Made by a program: the position numbers and the translations under genes
Source: Acidithiobacillus sp.
GTDB lineage: Bacteria > Pseudomonadota > Gammaproteobacteria > Acidithiobacillales > Acidithiobacillaceae
NCBI GenBank assembly: GCA_027365525.1
Contig: DAHXMJ010000057.1
Coordinates: 73,730 to 108,787 of the forward strand
Length of the DNA stretch: 35,058 nucleotides
Direction: 5' to 3'
Shown: positions 1 to 7,321 of the stretch, piece by piece
Position numbering within the stretch: position 1 is the first letter of the stretch
Layout: every line of letters starts with the position of its first letter
Notes under the pieces: model-generated
What the model saw: the letters and a program-made list of their open reading frames with translations, nothing else
What the model was told of the DNA's origin: nothing
Database searches by the model: none

Positions 1-1141
1 AACGCGAAGGCATCAGAAAGGCATCTATACCAGCTTCAATTTGGTGGGAAAGACCTTCATCAAAGGCAATCCTGACCGCCATCTGTCCGGGATATCCCGC
101 AGCCAGCTCCTGGGCCCACTGCTCGAGATGGCTGTCACCTGTGCCCAGGATGACTAGCTGTATACGCCTTTGCATCAGTTCATGTACCAGCTGCAGGACC
201 AGATCACAGCCTTTCTGCTCCACAAGGCGACTGATCATGCCCAGCAGGAACATTCCAGAGTCAGGATCCAGGCCCAGGATGGACTGCAGGCGGGTCTTGC
301 AGGCGGATTTTCCGGTGATACTGCTGGAATCGTAGTGGGAAGGGAGGTTGGGGTCTGCTCCGGGATTCCAGATGCTTGTGTCTATTCCGTTCAGAATGCC
401 GGTAAGATCTCCAGACCTGAGGCGCAAAAGACCATCCAGCCCCATTCCTGATTCTGAAGTCTGTATTTCTTGGGCATAGCGGGGACTGACAGTTGTTAGG
501 CGGTCGGCGTATACTAGCCCGGCTTTCAGGAAGGAAAAGCTCCCGTACAATTCTGTGCCGCCGGGATGAAAATCTTCTTCGGGCAAATGGAGAGGCTGCA
601 AGATTTTCGGATCACACCGGCCCTGGTAGGCAAGGTTGTGGATGGTGAAGACAGTTGCCGGACGGTTTGCTCCGACTCTTTCTTCCAGAGAAAGAAGGTA
701 GGGAACAAGCCCTGTCTGCCAGTCATGGAGATGAACAATCTCCGGGCGCCATCCATCCAGTTCTGTCACCCGTCCCTGGGCAATTTCTACCGCCACCCGG
801 TTCAGAAAGCCAAAACGCTCGGCATTGTCACGCCAGTCCTGGCCGTGGGGGTCCTGGTAAGGTCCGCCGGGCCGCTGGTAGTACTCGGGCTGGTGTAGAA
901 ACCAGTTTTGGGGCTGATCACGAAGAGACCAGATTTCCCCGGTTTTTTCGCTGAATGGAACATGGACCGTACAGATCTTCTGGAGCCCATCCATCCAGGG
1001 ACGGGTTTGATAGAGCGGCACCAGAACACGAATATCTGCTCCAAGGGCATGCAGGATCCTTGGGAGGGCAGCCGTTACGTCACCTAGACCACCAGTTTTG
1101 GAAAAAGGTGCCATTTCCGAGGCTACAAAGAATACGCGCAA
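1..1141 (-). CDS. glgA: Glycogen synthase (ADP-glucose type), 5' part
   Basis: GlgA transfers glucose from ADP-glucose to a growing alpha-1,4-glucan in the cytoplasm. The N-terminus reads MRVFFVASEMAPFSKTGG and continues LGD, which is the GT5 ADP-glucose-binding loop (K15-D21). Further family blocks follow: VHLHDWQTGL, TIHNLAYQG, the segment SGMGLDGLLR and GILNGIDTSIWNP, then ISRLVEQKG of the second Rossmann domain. About 380 of the usual ~480 residues are visible; the C-terminus lies beyond the left edge. I chose the TTG at 1141-1139 because the family N-terminus begins exactly there and a GGGAGAG ribosome binding site lies a few bases upstream. No ATG precedes it in frame. Transcription runs leftwards. 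Identity is secure; the TTG start is an inference. Confidence 0.95.
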   Translation of the reverse strand, partial: MRVFFVASEMAPFSKTGGLGDVTAALPRILHALGADIRVLVPLYQTRPWMDGLQKICTVHVPFSEKTGEIWSLRDQPQNWFLHQPEYYQRPGGPYQDPHGQDWRDNAERFGFLNRVAVEIAQGRVTELDGWRPEIVHLHDWQTGLVPYLLSLEERVGANRPATVFTIHNLAYQGRCDPKILQPLHLPEEDFHPGGTELYGSFSFLKAGLVYADRLTTVSPRYAQEIQTSESGMGLDGLLRLRSGDLTGILNGIDTSIWNPGADPNLPSHYDSSSITGKSACKTRLQSILGLDPDSGMFLLGMISRLVEQKGCDLVLQLVHELMQRRIQLVILGTGDSHLEQWAQELAAGYPGQMAVRIAFDEGLSHQIEAGIDAFLMPSR

Positions 1142-1377
1142 CGGCTCTCCCCTGCCCTGCAAGTGTTATTTTAACATAGCACAGGGCAGAAAAAGAAACA
1201 TTACCGGTGCTTAAAGCCCTATGGGGCCTGCGCATGTGGCGTGCAGGATAGTGCCAGGCCTGTCAGCGCTCTTTTTCGGATAGGAACGGGTAATGATTCG
1301 CCAGGAGTTTTTTGAAACATCCTGGACCATATTGGTATTCTTGAAAGAGAAGTGCATCAGAAAGGGGATCATCTAGC
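1142..1377. promoter_or_regulatory. Divergent spacer with a nested dyad in front of glgA
   Basis: This 236-bp spacer separates glgA (minus) from the Kdo-transferase-like gene (plus), so both promoters should lie here. Just upstream of the glgA ribosome binding site is an inverted repeat with arms CTGCCCTG (1152-1159) and CAGGGCAG (1182-1189). Inside it sits a second dyad, TGTTATTTTAACA (1164-1176). In the glgA transcript this could fold next to the ribosome binding site, or on DNA it could be a repressor site. The plus gene has AAAGGGGA about 10 nt before its ATG. I could not assign a promoter with confidence. Confidence 0.4.
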
Positions 1378-1959
1378 ATGGAGGTTTGTGAGCGTTTCAG
1401 GGAATTTTCCGATCGAAAGCGCTGCATTGTCTGTTTCCCCAATACCCATGAGGGAGAAGAGCCCGAGGCCTATGCAATTTTTCTGGCCCTTATGCGTGTT
1501 CATATGGGTATCATGATTCTCGCTCCAGATTCGGAAGAACGGTTTGAGCCTGTTTACCGCGACGCTCTCAAGTACCATCTGCAGACGATTCGGCACAGTC
1601 GTCTTTTCACCAGCTATGTTCCTGTCAAAACCCGCGTCTATTTTGTAGAGATCCCTGAGGCCCAAGGCAGTTTTTATTCTTGTGCGGATTTCTGCATACC
1701 TGGCGGAACGCTGGTTGGGGGCCATGTGGATCTTGGGAGTCCCATCATTGCAGGCTGCCCCATGATTCTGGGCCCCAGGGTGCCCGATAATGCCCGGTGG
1801 AAGTCACTTCTTGAGTCTGGTGGTGCCGTCCATGGGAAAAGCCATACTGAAATTGTGGAGCTGGCCTATGAATGGCTGAAAAATCCTGAGGATGCGAAAG
1901 TCTGTGCCAGAAAAGCCCAAGAATGGTGGTATGGTGGTGGAAGGGAAATCTCCGGTTGA
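1378..1959 (+). CDS. Lone GT30 / Kdo transferase-like C-terminal domain protein
   Basis: This 193-aa protein resembles only the C-terminal (nucleotide-sugar-binding) half of 3-deoxy-D-manno-octulosonic acid transferase (WaaA/KdtA, GT-B fold). Visible parallels are NTHEGEEPEA (residues 22-31; WaaA has STHEGEE), IMILAPDSEERF (WaaA: LILVPRHPERF), FYSCADFCIPGGTLVGGHVD (WaaA: LLYGIADLAFVGGSLV..GGHNP) and GCPMILGPRVPDNA (WaaA: PVLMGPHTFNF). WaaA is normally ~420 aa with an N-terminal membrane-anchored acceptor domain; no N-terminal half is encoded in the 236 bp upstream. The reading frame is clean and preceded by AAAGGGGA at suitable spacing, so it looks like a gene and not decay. It could act with a separate acceptor-domain partner or have a new role. 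The function is inference. Confidence 0.6.
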   Translation: MEVCERFREFSDRKRCIVCFPNTHEGEEPEAYAIFLALMRVHMGIMILAPDSEERFEPVYRDALKYHLQTIRHSRLFTSYVPVKTRVYFVEIPEAQGSFYSCADFCIPGGTLVGGHVDLGSPIIAGCPMILGPRVPDNARWKSLLESGGAVHGKSHTEIVELAYEWLKNPEDAKVCARKAQEWWYGGGREISG

Positions 1960-2477
1960 TCCATGGATGTTACTGAGCCTTCACGGCCTGCGGTTCCAAT
2001 TTTGGGCTTTTCGGGTGCCAGAGTCCGTGTAAATGGCTGTGCAGGGTACGGGTTGATCCGGGCTGCCTGCTCTGGGGACGGTGCGGTGTAATGCTCCATG
2101 GTGGCTGGTGATGCTTTTTCTGGGTATAAAAAAGGAAGTACTGGGCAAGGGATCATCCTGCTCCAGGAACCGGCTGGTAGACTATGAGACAGGCTTTCCC
2201 ATGATTGGCACTATGCCATGGGCGTTTGACAACAACGAACAACGCGCTCGGGCTGCTTATGCAGCGTCGTTGCTGGTTCCCAGTTTTCAGGCAACCACTT
2301 GGACCGTTGCTCACACCGGTGGATAGCCCCCATATTCGGGTATGATTCATGGTCCTGTATGGAACAAAATTTTTGGTCAAGCCTTCAGCGGGGCTGCTGA
2401 TCTCCCATGGTGCTGCCCCAAGGCTGTTGCAGGGAGCTCTAGCTAGGTTTTCGTCATTCTGGTTACGGATGCCCCGG
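1960..2477. other. 518-bp spacer with no secure gene; one protein-like short ORF
   Basis: Between the Kdo-transferase-like gene and the end of the minus-strand membrane protein I find no recognisable gene or structured RNA. The only suggestive item is a plus-strand frame whose best part runs from the ATG at 2201 to the TAG at 2324-2326 (41 aa, starting MIGTMPWAFDNNEQRARAAY). It has natural-looking amino-acid composition, and the frame stays open back to about 2081, but there is no clear ribosome binding site and I know no family for it. It may be a remnant of a decayed gene or a chance frame. Confidence 0.35.
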
Positions 2478-3017
2478 TTATTTGGAGTCGGGAGAGGCAG
2501 TCCGAAGGAACGTCTGCGTGGCAGGTGGGTACAGGTATTCGTAAAAGTTGTCCATTGCCCGGCCTTGCGTGTCGTATCCGGTGACACTCAGCATGGCCCC
2601 GTTATGGTGCAGGAATACATGACAGGCTCTTGCAGGTGATGCAGGTGCAGGAGCCTGTGCAAAGGGTAGAGTCGCAGAACCGCAGCCTGCTTTGATACCG
2701 GTATTGTTCAATTCCTGAACCAGTGCGGCTTCCATCCGTTCTGCTGCCTCTGGACTGGCTAGCAGGAGGGATCGCCGGTTTTCCCATGCTCTGCGGATAG
2801 CGGCCTGTTCTGTTTTTTGTCCACTGGCGGCTGTAAGTGAGAGGGAATACTCTTGGTGAAGGGTATCCAGAGCCAGAAGAAGATTGGTACGTACAGTGGA
2901 CTCGGCATTGATGGTCTTCATGCTTAGGATCATGGCCCAGAGCCCATACAGGAAGAGGATGCCGATGAGAAGGGAGCCAAAATAGCGGGATGCCGGCTTT
3001 GCAGACACAGATTTCAT
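2478..3017 (-). CDS. Small membrane-anchored protein of unknown function
   Basis: I do not recognise this 179-aa protein. It starts with a short basic tail, then one hydrophobic segment (about residues 12-33, YFGSLLIGILFLYGLWAMIL) that is not followed by a clear cleavage site, so it probably stays as an N-terminal anchor. The rest is soluble: a helical region (about 40-105), a proline/alanine-rich linker (APAPASPA, about 121-130), then a compact C-terminal part. It holds two cysteines (in AGCGSA and ARACHV) that could pair outside the cytoplasm. Its ATG overlaps the stop of the DUF3579 gene by four bases (ATGA), so the two are translationally coupled and probably work together. A role as a periplasm-facing accessory protein is only an inference. 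Confidence 0.7.
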   Translation of the reverse strand: MKSVSAKPASRYFGSLLIGILFLYGLWAMILSMKTINAESTVRTNLLLALDTLHQEYSLSLTAASGQKTEQAAIRRAWENRRSLLLASPEAAERMEAALVQELNNTGIKAGCGSATLPFAQAPAPASPARACHVFLHHNGAMLSVTGYDTQGRAMDNFYEYLYPPATQTFLRTASPDSK

Positions 3018-3349
3018 GAAGATCGCCGGCTGTCCAAGCCGTGTACTTTCTGTGCCCTAAGGGCAGCACGGCGTTCAGCCAGGCTCCCCGGCTCCATGTG
3101 GATCATGAGATGGTTTTCCCGGGCAAAGTGCATGATTTCAGCAAAGGCTTCCGGGCGCAGCTTTTCGAGATCTTCATCCATGATAATGGCAGCATTGCCA
3201 TTAATCATGGCAGGCTCTATGAAAGGCAGGTAGTGGATTTTATGGTCCGTGCCAAAGTGAGCCAGGCCTACCCCTTCGATTAGCATCTCTGCCCAAGCCG
3301 AGGGGCGGAATTTCCCACCCTTGTCATTTATACCCTCGATGATGATCAT
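3014..3349 (-). CDS. DUF3579 family protein
   Basis: This 111-aa cytoplasmic protein matches the DUF3579 family, whose members start MIIxG and continue with GxKFRPSDWAERL. Here the N-terminus is MIIIEGINDKGGKFRPSAWA, followed by AEMLIEGVGLAHFG and a C-terminal helix (EAFAEIMHFARENHLMIHM). The function of the family is unknown. The reading frame stays open upstream to 3493, but the ATG at 3349 is preceded by GGAGAAGG at good spacing and lines up with the family start, so I use it. It is the first gene of a two-gene unit with the membrane protein that overlaps its stop. The 330 bp upstream, as far as the end of galU, should hold its promoter. Confidence 0.85.
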   Translation of the reverse strand: MIIIEGINDKGGKFRPSAWAEMLIEGVGLAHFGTDHKIHYLPFIEPAMINGNAAIIMDEDLEKLRPEAFAEIMHFARENHLMIHMEPGSLAERRAALRAQKVHGLDSRRSS

Positions 3350-3679
3350 CGTGCCTTCTCCTGAATCTCGGCCACTAGGATAACCCAAGAGCCCGTCAGG
3401 CGGAAAAGTGGGGGAATAGGCATTTGTTACCGGCAGCGGCGTGCCCTGCGCCGTCCAAGCACAACACCCCCCAAGCACCGGGAAATCGGGCATCCGTGCA
3501 CGGCAGGCTCCTGTTCTTTTATTTCAGGCTCGCTGCATATGGGAAATCTGAGTACTATCAGAATGATAGATGCGTGTCCGTCATTTTTGGCGTTTTACCG
3601 GGTAAAGGATGTACTGTTCCGGCTCCTTGGGGATTGAAACGAAAGTTAAAGGAAACCCACCCTTTCCTGCGCGGTCGTA
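3350..3679. other. Spacer between galU and the DUF3579 gene
   Basis: The 330 bp between these two minus-strand genes hold no recognisable gene. The galU-proximal end has a small stem-loop (GGAAA at 3651-3655 with TTTCC at 3663-3667) which, on the minus strand, is followed by a T-rich stretch and could be a weak galU terminator. The promoter of the DUF3579 gene must lie here if it is transcribed separately. The frame open through 3350-3493 in line with DUF3579 is low-complexity and not family-like. Confidence 0.4.
3651..3667 (-). terminator. Possible weak terminator of galU
   Basis: A 5-bp stem (GGAAA/TTTCC) with a 7-nt loop lies just past the galU stop and, in the minus direction, is followed by TTTAACTTTCG. 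The short stem makes it a weak candidate. Confidence 0.3.
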
Positions 3680-4567
3680 TCATCCCCCTAATTGCTGGTC
3701 CTGGCAGATCTGCTGCAGATATTCATTGAAAGCCGGACCGATTTCGGGATGCAGGCGGGCAAATGTCACCGTCGCCTGCAGGTAGCCCAGCTTGTCACCA
3801 CAGTCAAACCGTTGTCCGAAGAATCGGTAAGCTAGTACTTGGCGTTCGCCTAGTAGCGCGGCAATGGCGTCAGTGAGCTGGATTTCTCCGCCAGCTCCGC
3901 TCTGGGTTTTTTCCAGGAAATGGAAAATCCGTGCTGGCAGAATATATCTTCCTACAACACCAAGATTGGACGGAGCTTCCTCAGGACGGGGCTTTTCCAC
4001 GATCCGGCTTACCTGATAGATATTTTCATCCCAGTTTCTGGCTTCTACTACACCATAGCGGCTGCTATGTTCCAGGGGAATTTCTTCCACCCCAAGGATC
4101 CCTGCTTGATAGTGCTCGTACTGGTGGACCATCTGGGTCAGGACTGGCTCATCAGCCAGCATCAGGTCATCAGCCAGCAGTACGGCAAACGGTTCATTTC
4201 CAACGACCGGTTTTGCCATCAGTACTGCGTGACCCAGACCGAGAGGGTAGGGCTGGCGGAGAACAATAGTGCTGACATGGGAAGGGAGTACTGCGCGGAC
4301 CTGCTCCAGCAGGGCTTTTTTGCCTTTTTTTTCCAGTTCGATTTCCAACTCGTAGGAAACATCAAAATGGTCGGCAATAGCCCGTTTCCCCCGGCCGGTA
4401 ATGAAGATGAGCTGATCGCATCCTGCAGAAATGGCCTCTTCGACAGCGTACTGGATTAAGGGCTTGTCGACCACTGGCAGCATTTCTTTCGGGCTGGCCT
4501 TGGTGGCCGGCAAAAATCGGGTTCCAAGCCCTGCTACCGGGAAAACTGCTTTGCGCACTTTGTCCAC
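3680..4567 (-). CDS. galU: UTP-glucose-1-phosphate uridylyltransferase
   Basis: GalU makes UDP-glucose from UTP and glucose-1-phosphate, supplying lipopolysaccharide and exopolysaccharide synthesis. The 295-aa length is typical. The nucleotide-binding signature is complete: [20 protein letters not shown] near the N-terminus, followed by [16 protein letters not shown], then LADDLM, the segment [25 protein letters not shown], and the catalytic-region GEIQLTDAI. The start is a GTG at 4567-4565 with GGAG six bases upstream. It may be co-transcribed with the DUF502 gene, whose stop lies 87 bp upstream. With glgA at the window's edge it competes for glucose-1-phosphate, a general metabolic point. 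Confidence 0.97.
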   Translation of the reverse strand: MDKVRKAVFPVAGLGTRFLPATKASPKEMLPVVDKPLIQYAVEEAISAGCDQLIFITGRGKRAIADHFDVSYELEIELEKKGKKALLEQVRAVLPSHVSTIVLRQPYPLGLGHAVLMAKPVVGNEPFAVLLADDLMLADEPVLTQMVHQYEHYQAGILGVEEIPLEHSSRYGVVEARNWDENIYQVSRIVEKPRPEEAPSNLGVVGRYILPARIFHFLEKTQSGAGGEIQLTDAIAALLGERQVLAYRFFGQRFDCGDKLGYLQATVTFARLHPEIGPAFNEYLQQICQDQQLGG

Positions 4568-4654
4568 AACGGTCTCCTGATCAGAAAGTTTGATGGTAAA
4601 TATCGCCCTAGGAAAGGGTGCTCAACAGGCGTACTGCAGTTGCAGCTCTTGATT

Positions 4655-5338
4655 TCAGGTCTGCGACTGGTCTGCAGAAAAATTTCCAGGGGTTGATGGA
4701 TGCGTCTTTTCGCGAAGATGCCGTGGACCGCTACCGACTCCTCCCGCCATGGCGAAACGTAGCGCCTGCTGGGGAGTCAGGTCTGGAAGGGCAATGACTT
4801 TATCCTTTGGAACGATGCAGGTGAAGCCCCCAATGCCGTAGCTCATCGGGATAAAAACAGCGATGCAGTTTTCTCCGATGCTGGGCATTTCAGCTAGATT
4901 GTCGCGGGTGACGAGCCCTATGATGTACCCCATATCTCCTCCTTGGCGCAGGAGGACAGCGCTGCTGAATCCCCGGTCCTTGCCCCCCAGAAGCAGTTCG
5001 ACGGTTTCCTGGATTGTGCTGTATAGGCTATGGAGTACCGGAATCCTTTCCAGAAGTGCATTAATGCGCTCAAAAATCCATGCGGTGAAAACATGAGAGG
5101 CGAGAAATCCGACACCGAGAATGCTCAGCAGCGTCAGAAGAATGCCCAGTCCCGGAATGTCAATTCCAAACAGCGCCTGGATTGGTGCGGCAAAAATGCT
5201 GTCTACCCAACTTCCTACTGTCAGTACAACATAGACGGTCAGGCTGATAGGGAGAGAAATCAGCAAGCCCTGTATAAACCAGCGGCGTGGATGCCATTTC
5301 CTCTGAATCATGCTTTTGGGATCGGGCACGGGAACCAT
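4655..5338 (-). CDS. DUF502 family integral membrane protein
   Basis: This 227-aa protein matches the DUF502 family of bacterial and plant-organelle membrane proteins with unknown biochemical role. It has an N-terminal hydrophobic segment (about 22-45, FIQGLLISLPISLTVYVVL) and a second one (about 61-85, GLGILLTLLSILGVGFLASH). The family block IPVLHSLYSTIQETVELLLG follows at about 99-118. The soluble part after it includes GYIIGLVT, then the family-typical IAVFIPMSYGIGGFTCIVPK. The C-terminus beyond ~205 is divergent and polar. I keep the ATG at 5338 with a weak AAGAGA upstream; the ATG at 5308 has no better site. Confidence 0.9.
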   Translation of the reverse strand: MVPVPDPKSMIQRKWHPRRWFIQGLLISLPISLTVYVVLTVGSWVDSIFAAPIQALFGIDIPGLGILLTLLSILGVGFLASHVFTAWIFERINALLERIPVLHSLYSTIQETVELLLGGKDRGFSSAVLLRQGGDMGYIIGLVTRDNLAEMPSIGENCIAVFIPMSYGIGGFTCIVPKDKVIALPDLTPQQALRFAMAGGVGSGPRHLREKTHPSTPGNFSADQSQT

Positions 5339-5437
5339 GGAATTCTCTTGGAAAAAAGTCCAGACAGCCAGCGCAGGGAGTATAGCCGGTTACCATCCTA
5401 AAGAGCAGCGGGAGAAGGGTCAATTTTTCCCCGGTGG

Positions 5438-6823
5438 CTATTCTCCGGTATCATCCAGCAGCTTGAAATCCTGTGGCGCAAGCTCGTGCTTGCGCATGAG
5501 CTTGTACAGGTCTGTTCGGTGGCGTCCGGCAATACGGGCTGCACGTGAAATGTTGCCATCGGTACTGCGGAGGAGATTCTCCAGGTAATGCCGCTCAAAA
5601 GCCGCTTTGGCGTCCTGGAGAGGAGGAAAGGCTCCCCGCCCACCGGAACGTCCGGGATCTGGAATGGAGCTGGCCTGCACCCATCCGGATTTGGTCAGGG
5701 TGACCGCAAGAATAACGGCGTTTTCCAGTTCCCGGACATTGCCTGGCCAGGGACGCCTAAGGAGTTTGTCCAGTGCCTCTGGACTGAAACCAGGGATGTC
5801 CCGCTGGAGTTTCCGGATTTCACGGTCAAGAAAATGCTGGCCAAGAAGCAGAATGTCTTCCGGACGTTCTGCCAGGCTGGGAACCCGGATGGGAATCACG
5901 TGTAGGCGGTAGTAGAGGTCCTCCCGGAATTTTTCCTCCCGGACAAGGGCATGGATATCTTGGTGGGTTGCACTGATCACACGGATGTCTACGGGATATT
6001 CTTCTCTTGCACCGACAGGGCGTACGTTCCCTTCCTGAAGCACCCGCAGCAGCTTGACCTGAAGGCTAATTGGGAGATCGGCGATCTCGTCCAGGAAAAG
6101 AGTACCCCCCTGGGCACTGCGGATCAGTCCCGCATTGTCACTGGTGGCACCCGTAAAGGCTCCTTTTACGTGGCCGAAAAGCTCACTTTCGGCCAGATCC
6201 CGGGGAATGGCACCACAGTTGACGGGTAAAAAGGGACCTGTTGCCCGAGAGCTGGCCAGATGGATGGTACGTGCTACTTTTTCCTTGCCAGATCCACTTT
6301 CTCCAGTCAGAAAAACGCTGGCCTCGGAGGGAGCGATCCGCCCCAGTTCATCTATCAGGGATTCCATGACCCGGCTGCGGTAGAGCAGGGTCTGGCCCGC
6401 CTGTCTGCGCAGGGCACCACGAAGGCAGCGGGTTTCGATGCTGGCCTGCCGTTGTTCCAGAGCTGCAGAGACCAGGTTGTGCAATTCCTCATGGCTGAAA
6501 GGCTTCCCCAGATAGCCAAATGCCTGGGCGCGCATTGCAGCGACAGCGTTGGGAATGGTGCCGTGTGCGGTAAGGATGATAACCGGAAGGTCAGGGTCCG
6601 TTTCCTGGAGCCGTTCCAGAATTTCCATCCCGTCCATTTCGGGCATTCTGAGGTCAGTAATCACGAGATCTGGAGGATCCATGGCCAGTGCCCTCACAGC
6701 CTGTACCGGATCTCCATATCCAGCCACCCTGTATCCCTCGCTTTCCAGCCAGAGACTGAGAAGGCGGAGGAAGTCCGGATCATCATCAATGAGGAAAATT
6801 GTTGTGCTTTCTTCGTCTGGCAT
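5438..6823 (-). CDS. glrR: Sigma-54-dependent response regulator, GlrR/QseF type
   Basis: This 461-aa NtrC-family activator carries a receiver domain (1-120), an AAA+ domain (about 145-370) and a Fis-type helix-turn-helix at the C-terminus. The receiver has the acidic pocket D13-D15, phospho-acceptor D57 in DLVITDLRMPEMDGM, T85 and K107. The AAA+ domain has Walker A GESGSGKE (174-181; Ser where Thr is usual), the sigma-54-contacting GAFTGA loop (221-226), Walker B TLFLDEIA and the WPGNVREL block. The helix-turn-helix is NISRAARIAGRHRTDLYKLM. The upstream genes encode a lipoprotein (9 bp away) and a histidine kinase, the same order as glrK-qseG-glrR in enterobacteria. In E. coli GlrR activates the sRNA gene glmY; the target here is unknown, but a sigma-54-type promoter lies at 17101. 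Confidence 0.93.
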   Translation of the reverse strand: MPDEESTTIFLIDDDPDFLRLLSLWLESEGYRVAGYGDPVQAVRALAMDPPDLVITDLRMPEMDGMEILERLQETDPDLPVIILTAHGTIPNAVAAMRAQAFGYLGKPFSHEELHNLVSAALEQRQASIETRCLRGALRRQAGQTLLYRSRVMESLIDELGRIAPSEASVFLTGESGSGKEKVARTIHLASSRATGPFLPVNCGAIPRDLAESELFGHVKGAFTGATSDNAGLIRSAQGGTLFLDEIADLPISLQVKLLRVLQEGNVRPVGAREEYPVDIRVISATHQDIHALVREEKFREDLYYRLHVIPIRVPSLAERPEDILLLGQHFLDREIRKLQRDIPGFSPEALDKLLRRPWPGNVRELENAVILAVTLTKSGWVQASSIPDPGRSGGRGAFPPLQDAKAAFERHYLENLLRSTDGNISRAARIAGRHRTDLYKLMRKHELAPQDFKLLDDTGE

Positions 6824-6832
6824 ATGGGGAGC

Positions 6833-7321
6833 TCAGTGCTGGCGGGTAACGGTCTTCTGCGCTTCCTGCTGTAGAAGCGATTCCAGACGGTGCAGTCGAC
6901 CAGAAATGCGCAGGTTCTGCTCTTGCAGGTTGGCGATGCGGGTAGCGGTTCTGGCTTGCCGATTCCTGCAGGTTTTCAGGGCTAGATCCTGCCTTTTCCA
7001 GGACCTGGTAAGTCTTCTCCATGGCCGGATTTGCACGGCCATGCCCGGATCCTGCGCAGCCATTGCCAGCTCCCTTGCCGCGTTGTCTATAGCTGTGCGG
7101 GTTAGTGGCTTGATGTCCAGATAGTGCCTGGCCAGGGAAAGATGGACTTGTGCGCAGCGTGGACCATCGGCCGGACCACAATTCCCCAAGGTTACCAGAA
7201 GTCTCTTCCCTTTGGCCTGAGATGAAGGGAAAGAAGCAATGGCCAGCCTGGAGCAGCCGGCCATTGCTATGATAGCTAGAATTGCAGCTGCCAGCAGAAA
7301 AAGAATCTTGGTTCTACCCAT
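6833..7321 (-). CDS. qseG: QseG-like outer-membrane lipoprotein of the two-component locus
   Basis: This 162-aa protein has a lipoprotein signal peptide: MGRTK, a hydrophobic stretch, and the box AMAGC with the lipidated Cys at 23. The mature part is helical; its C-terminal half (about 115-160) looks like a coiled coil (RIANLQEQNLRISGRLHRLE). A motif CGPADGPRCAQVHLSLA (about 48-64) holds two cysteines. In sequence it is poorly conserved, so the QseG name rests mainly on position: it lies between the kinase and the response regulator, overlapping the kinase stop by 8 bp and ending 9 bp before the regulator. In enterobacteria QseG interacts with the kinase periplasmic domain, and the same sensing role is inferred here. 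Confidence 0.72.
   Translation of the reverse strand: MGRTKILFLLAAAILAIIAMAGCSRLAIASFPSSQAKGKRLLVTLGNCGPADGPRCAQVHLSLARHYLDIKPLTRTAIDNAARELAMAAQDPGMAVQIRPWRRLTRSWKRQDLALKTCRNRQARTATRIANLQEQNLRISGRLHRLESLLQQEAQKTVTRQH

Noticed and set aside
2206-2222. TGGCACTATGCCATGG as a sigma-54 promoter
   Set aside because: The -12 part (TTGC) is not at the required spacing.
2430-2460. Minus-strand NDENLARAP resembling a tmRNA tag
   Set aside because: No stop follows at the right place, no tRNA-like ends exist, and the 5' side would lie in a coding gene.
3631-3640. GGATTGAAAC, like the end of many CRISPR repeats
   Set aside because: It occurs once only; no repeat-spacer array is present.
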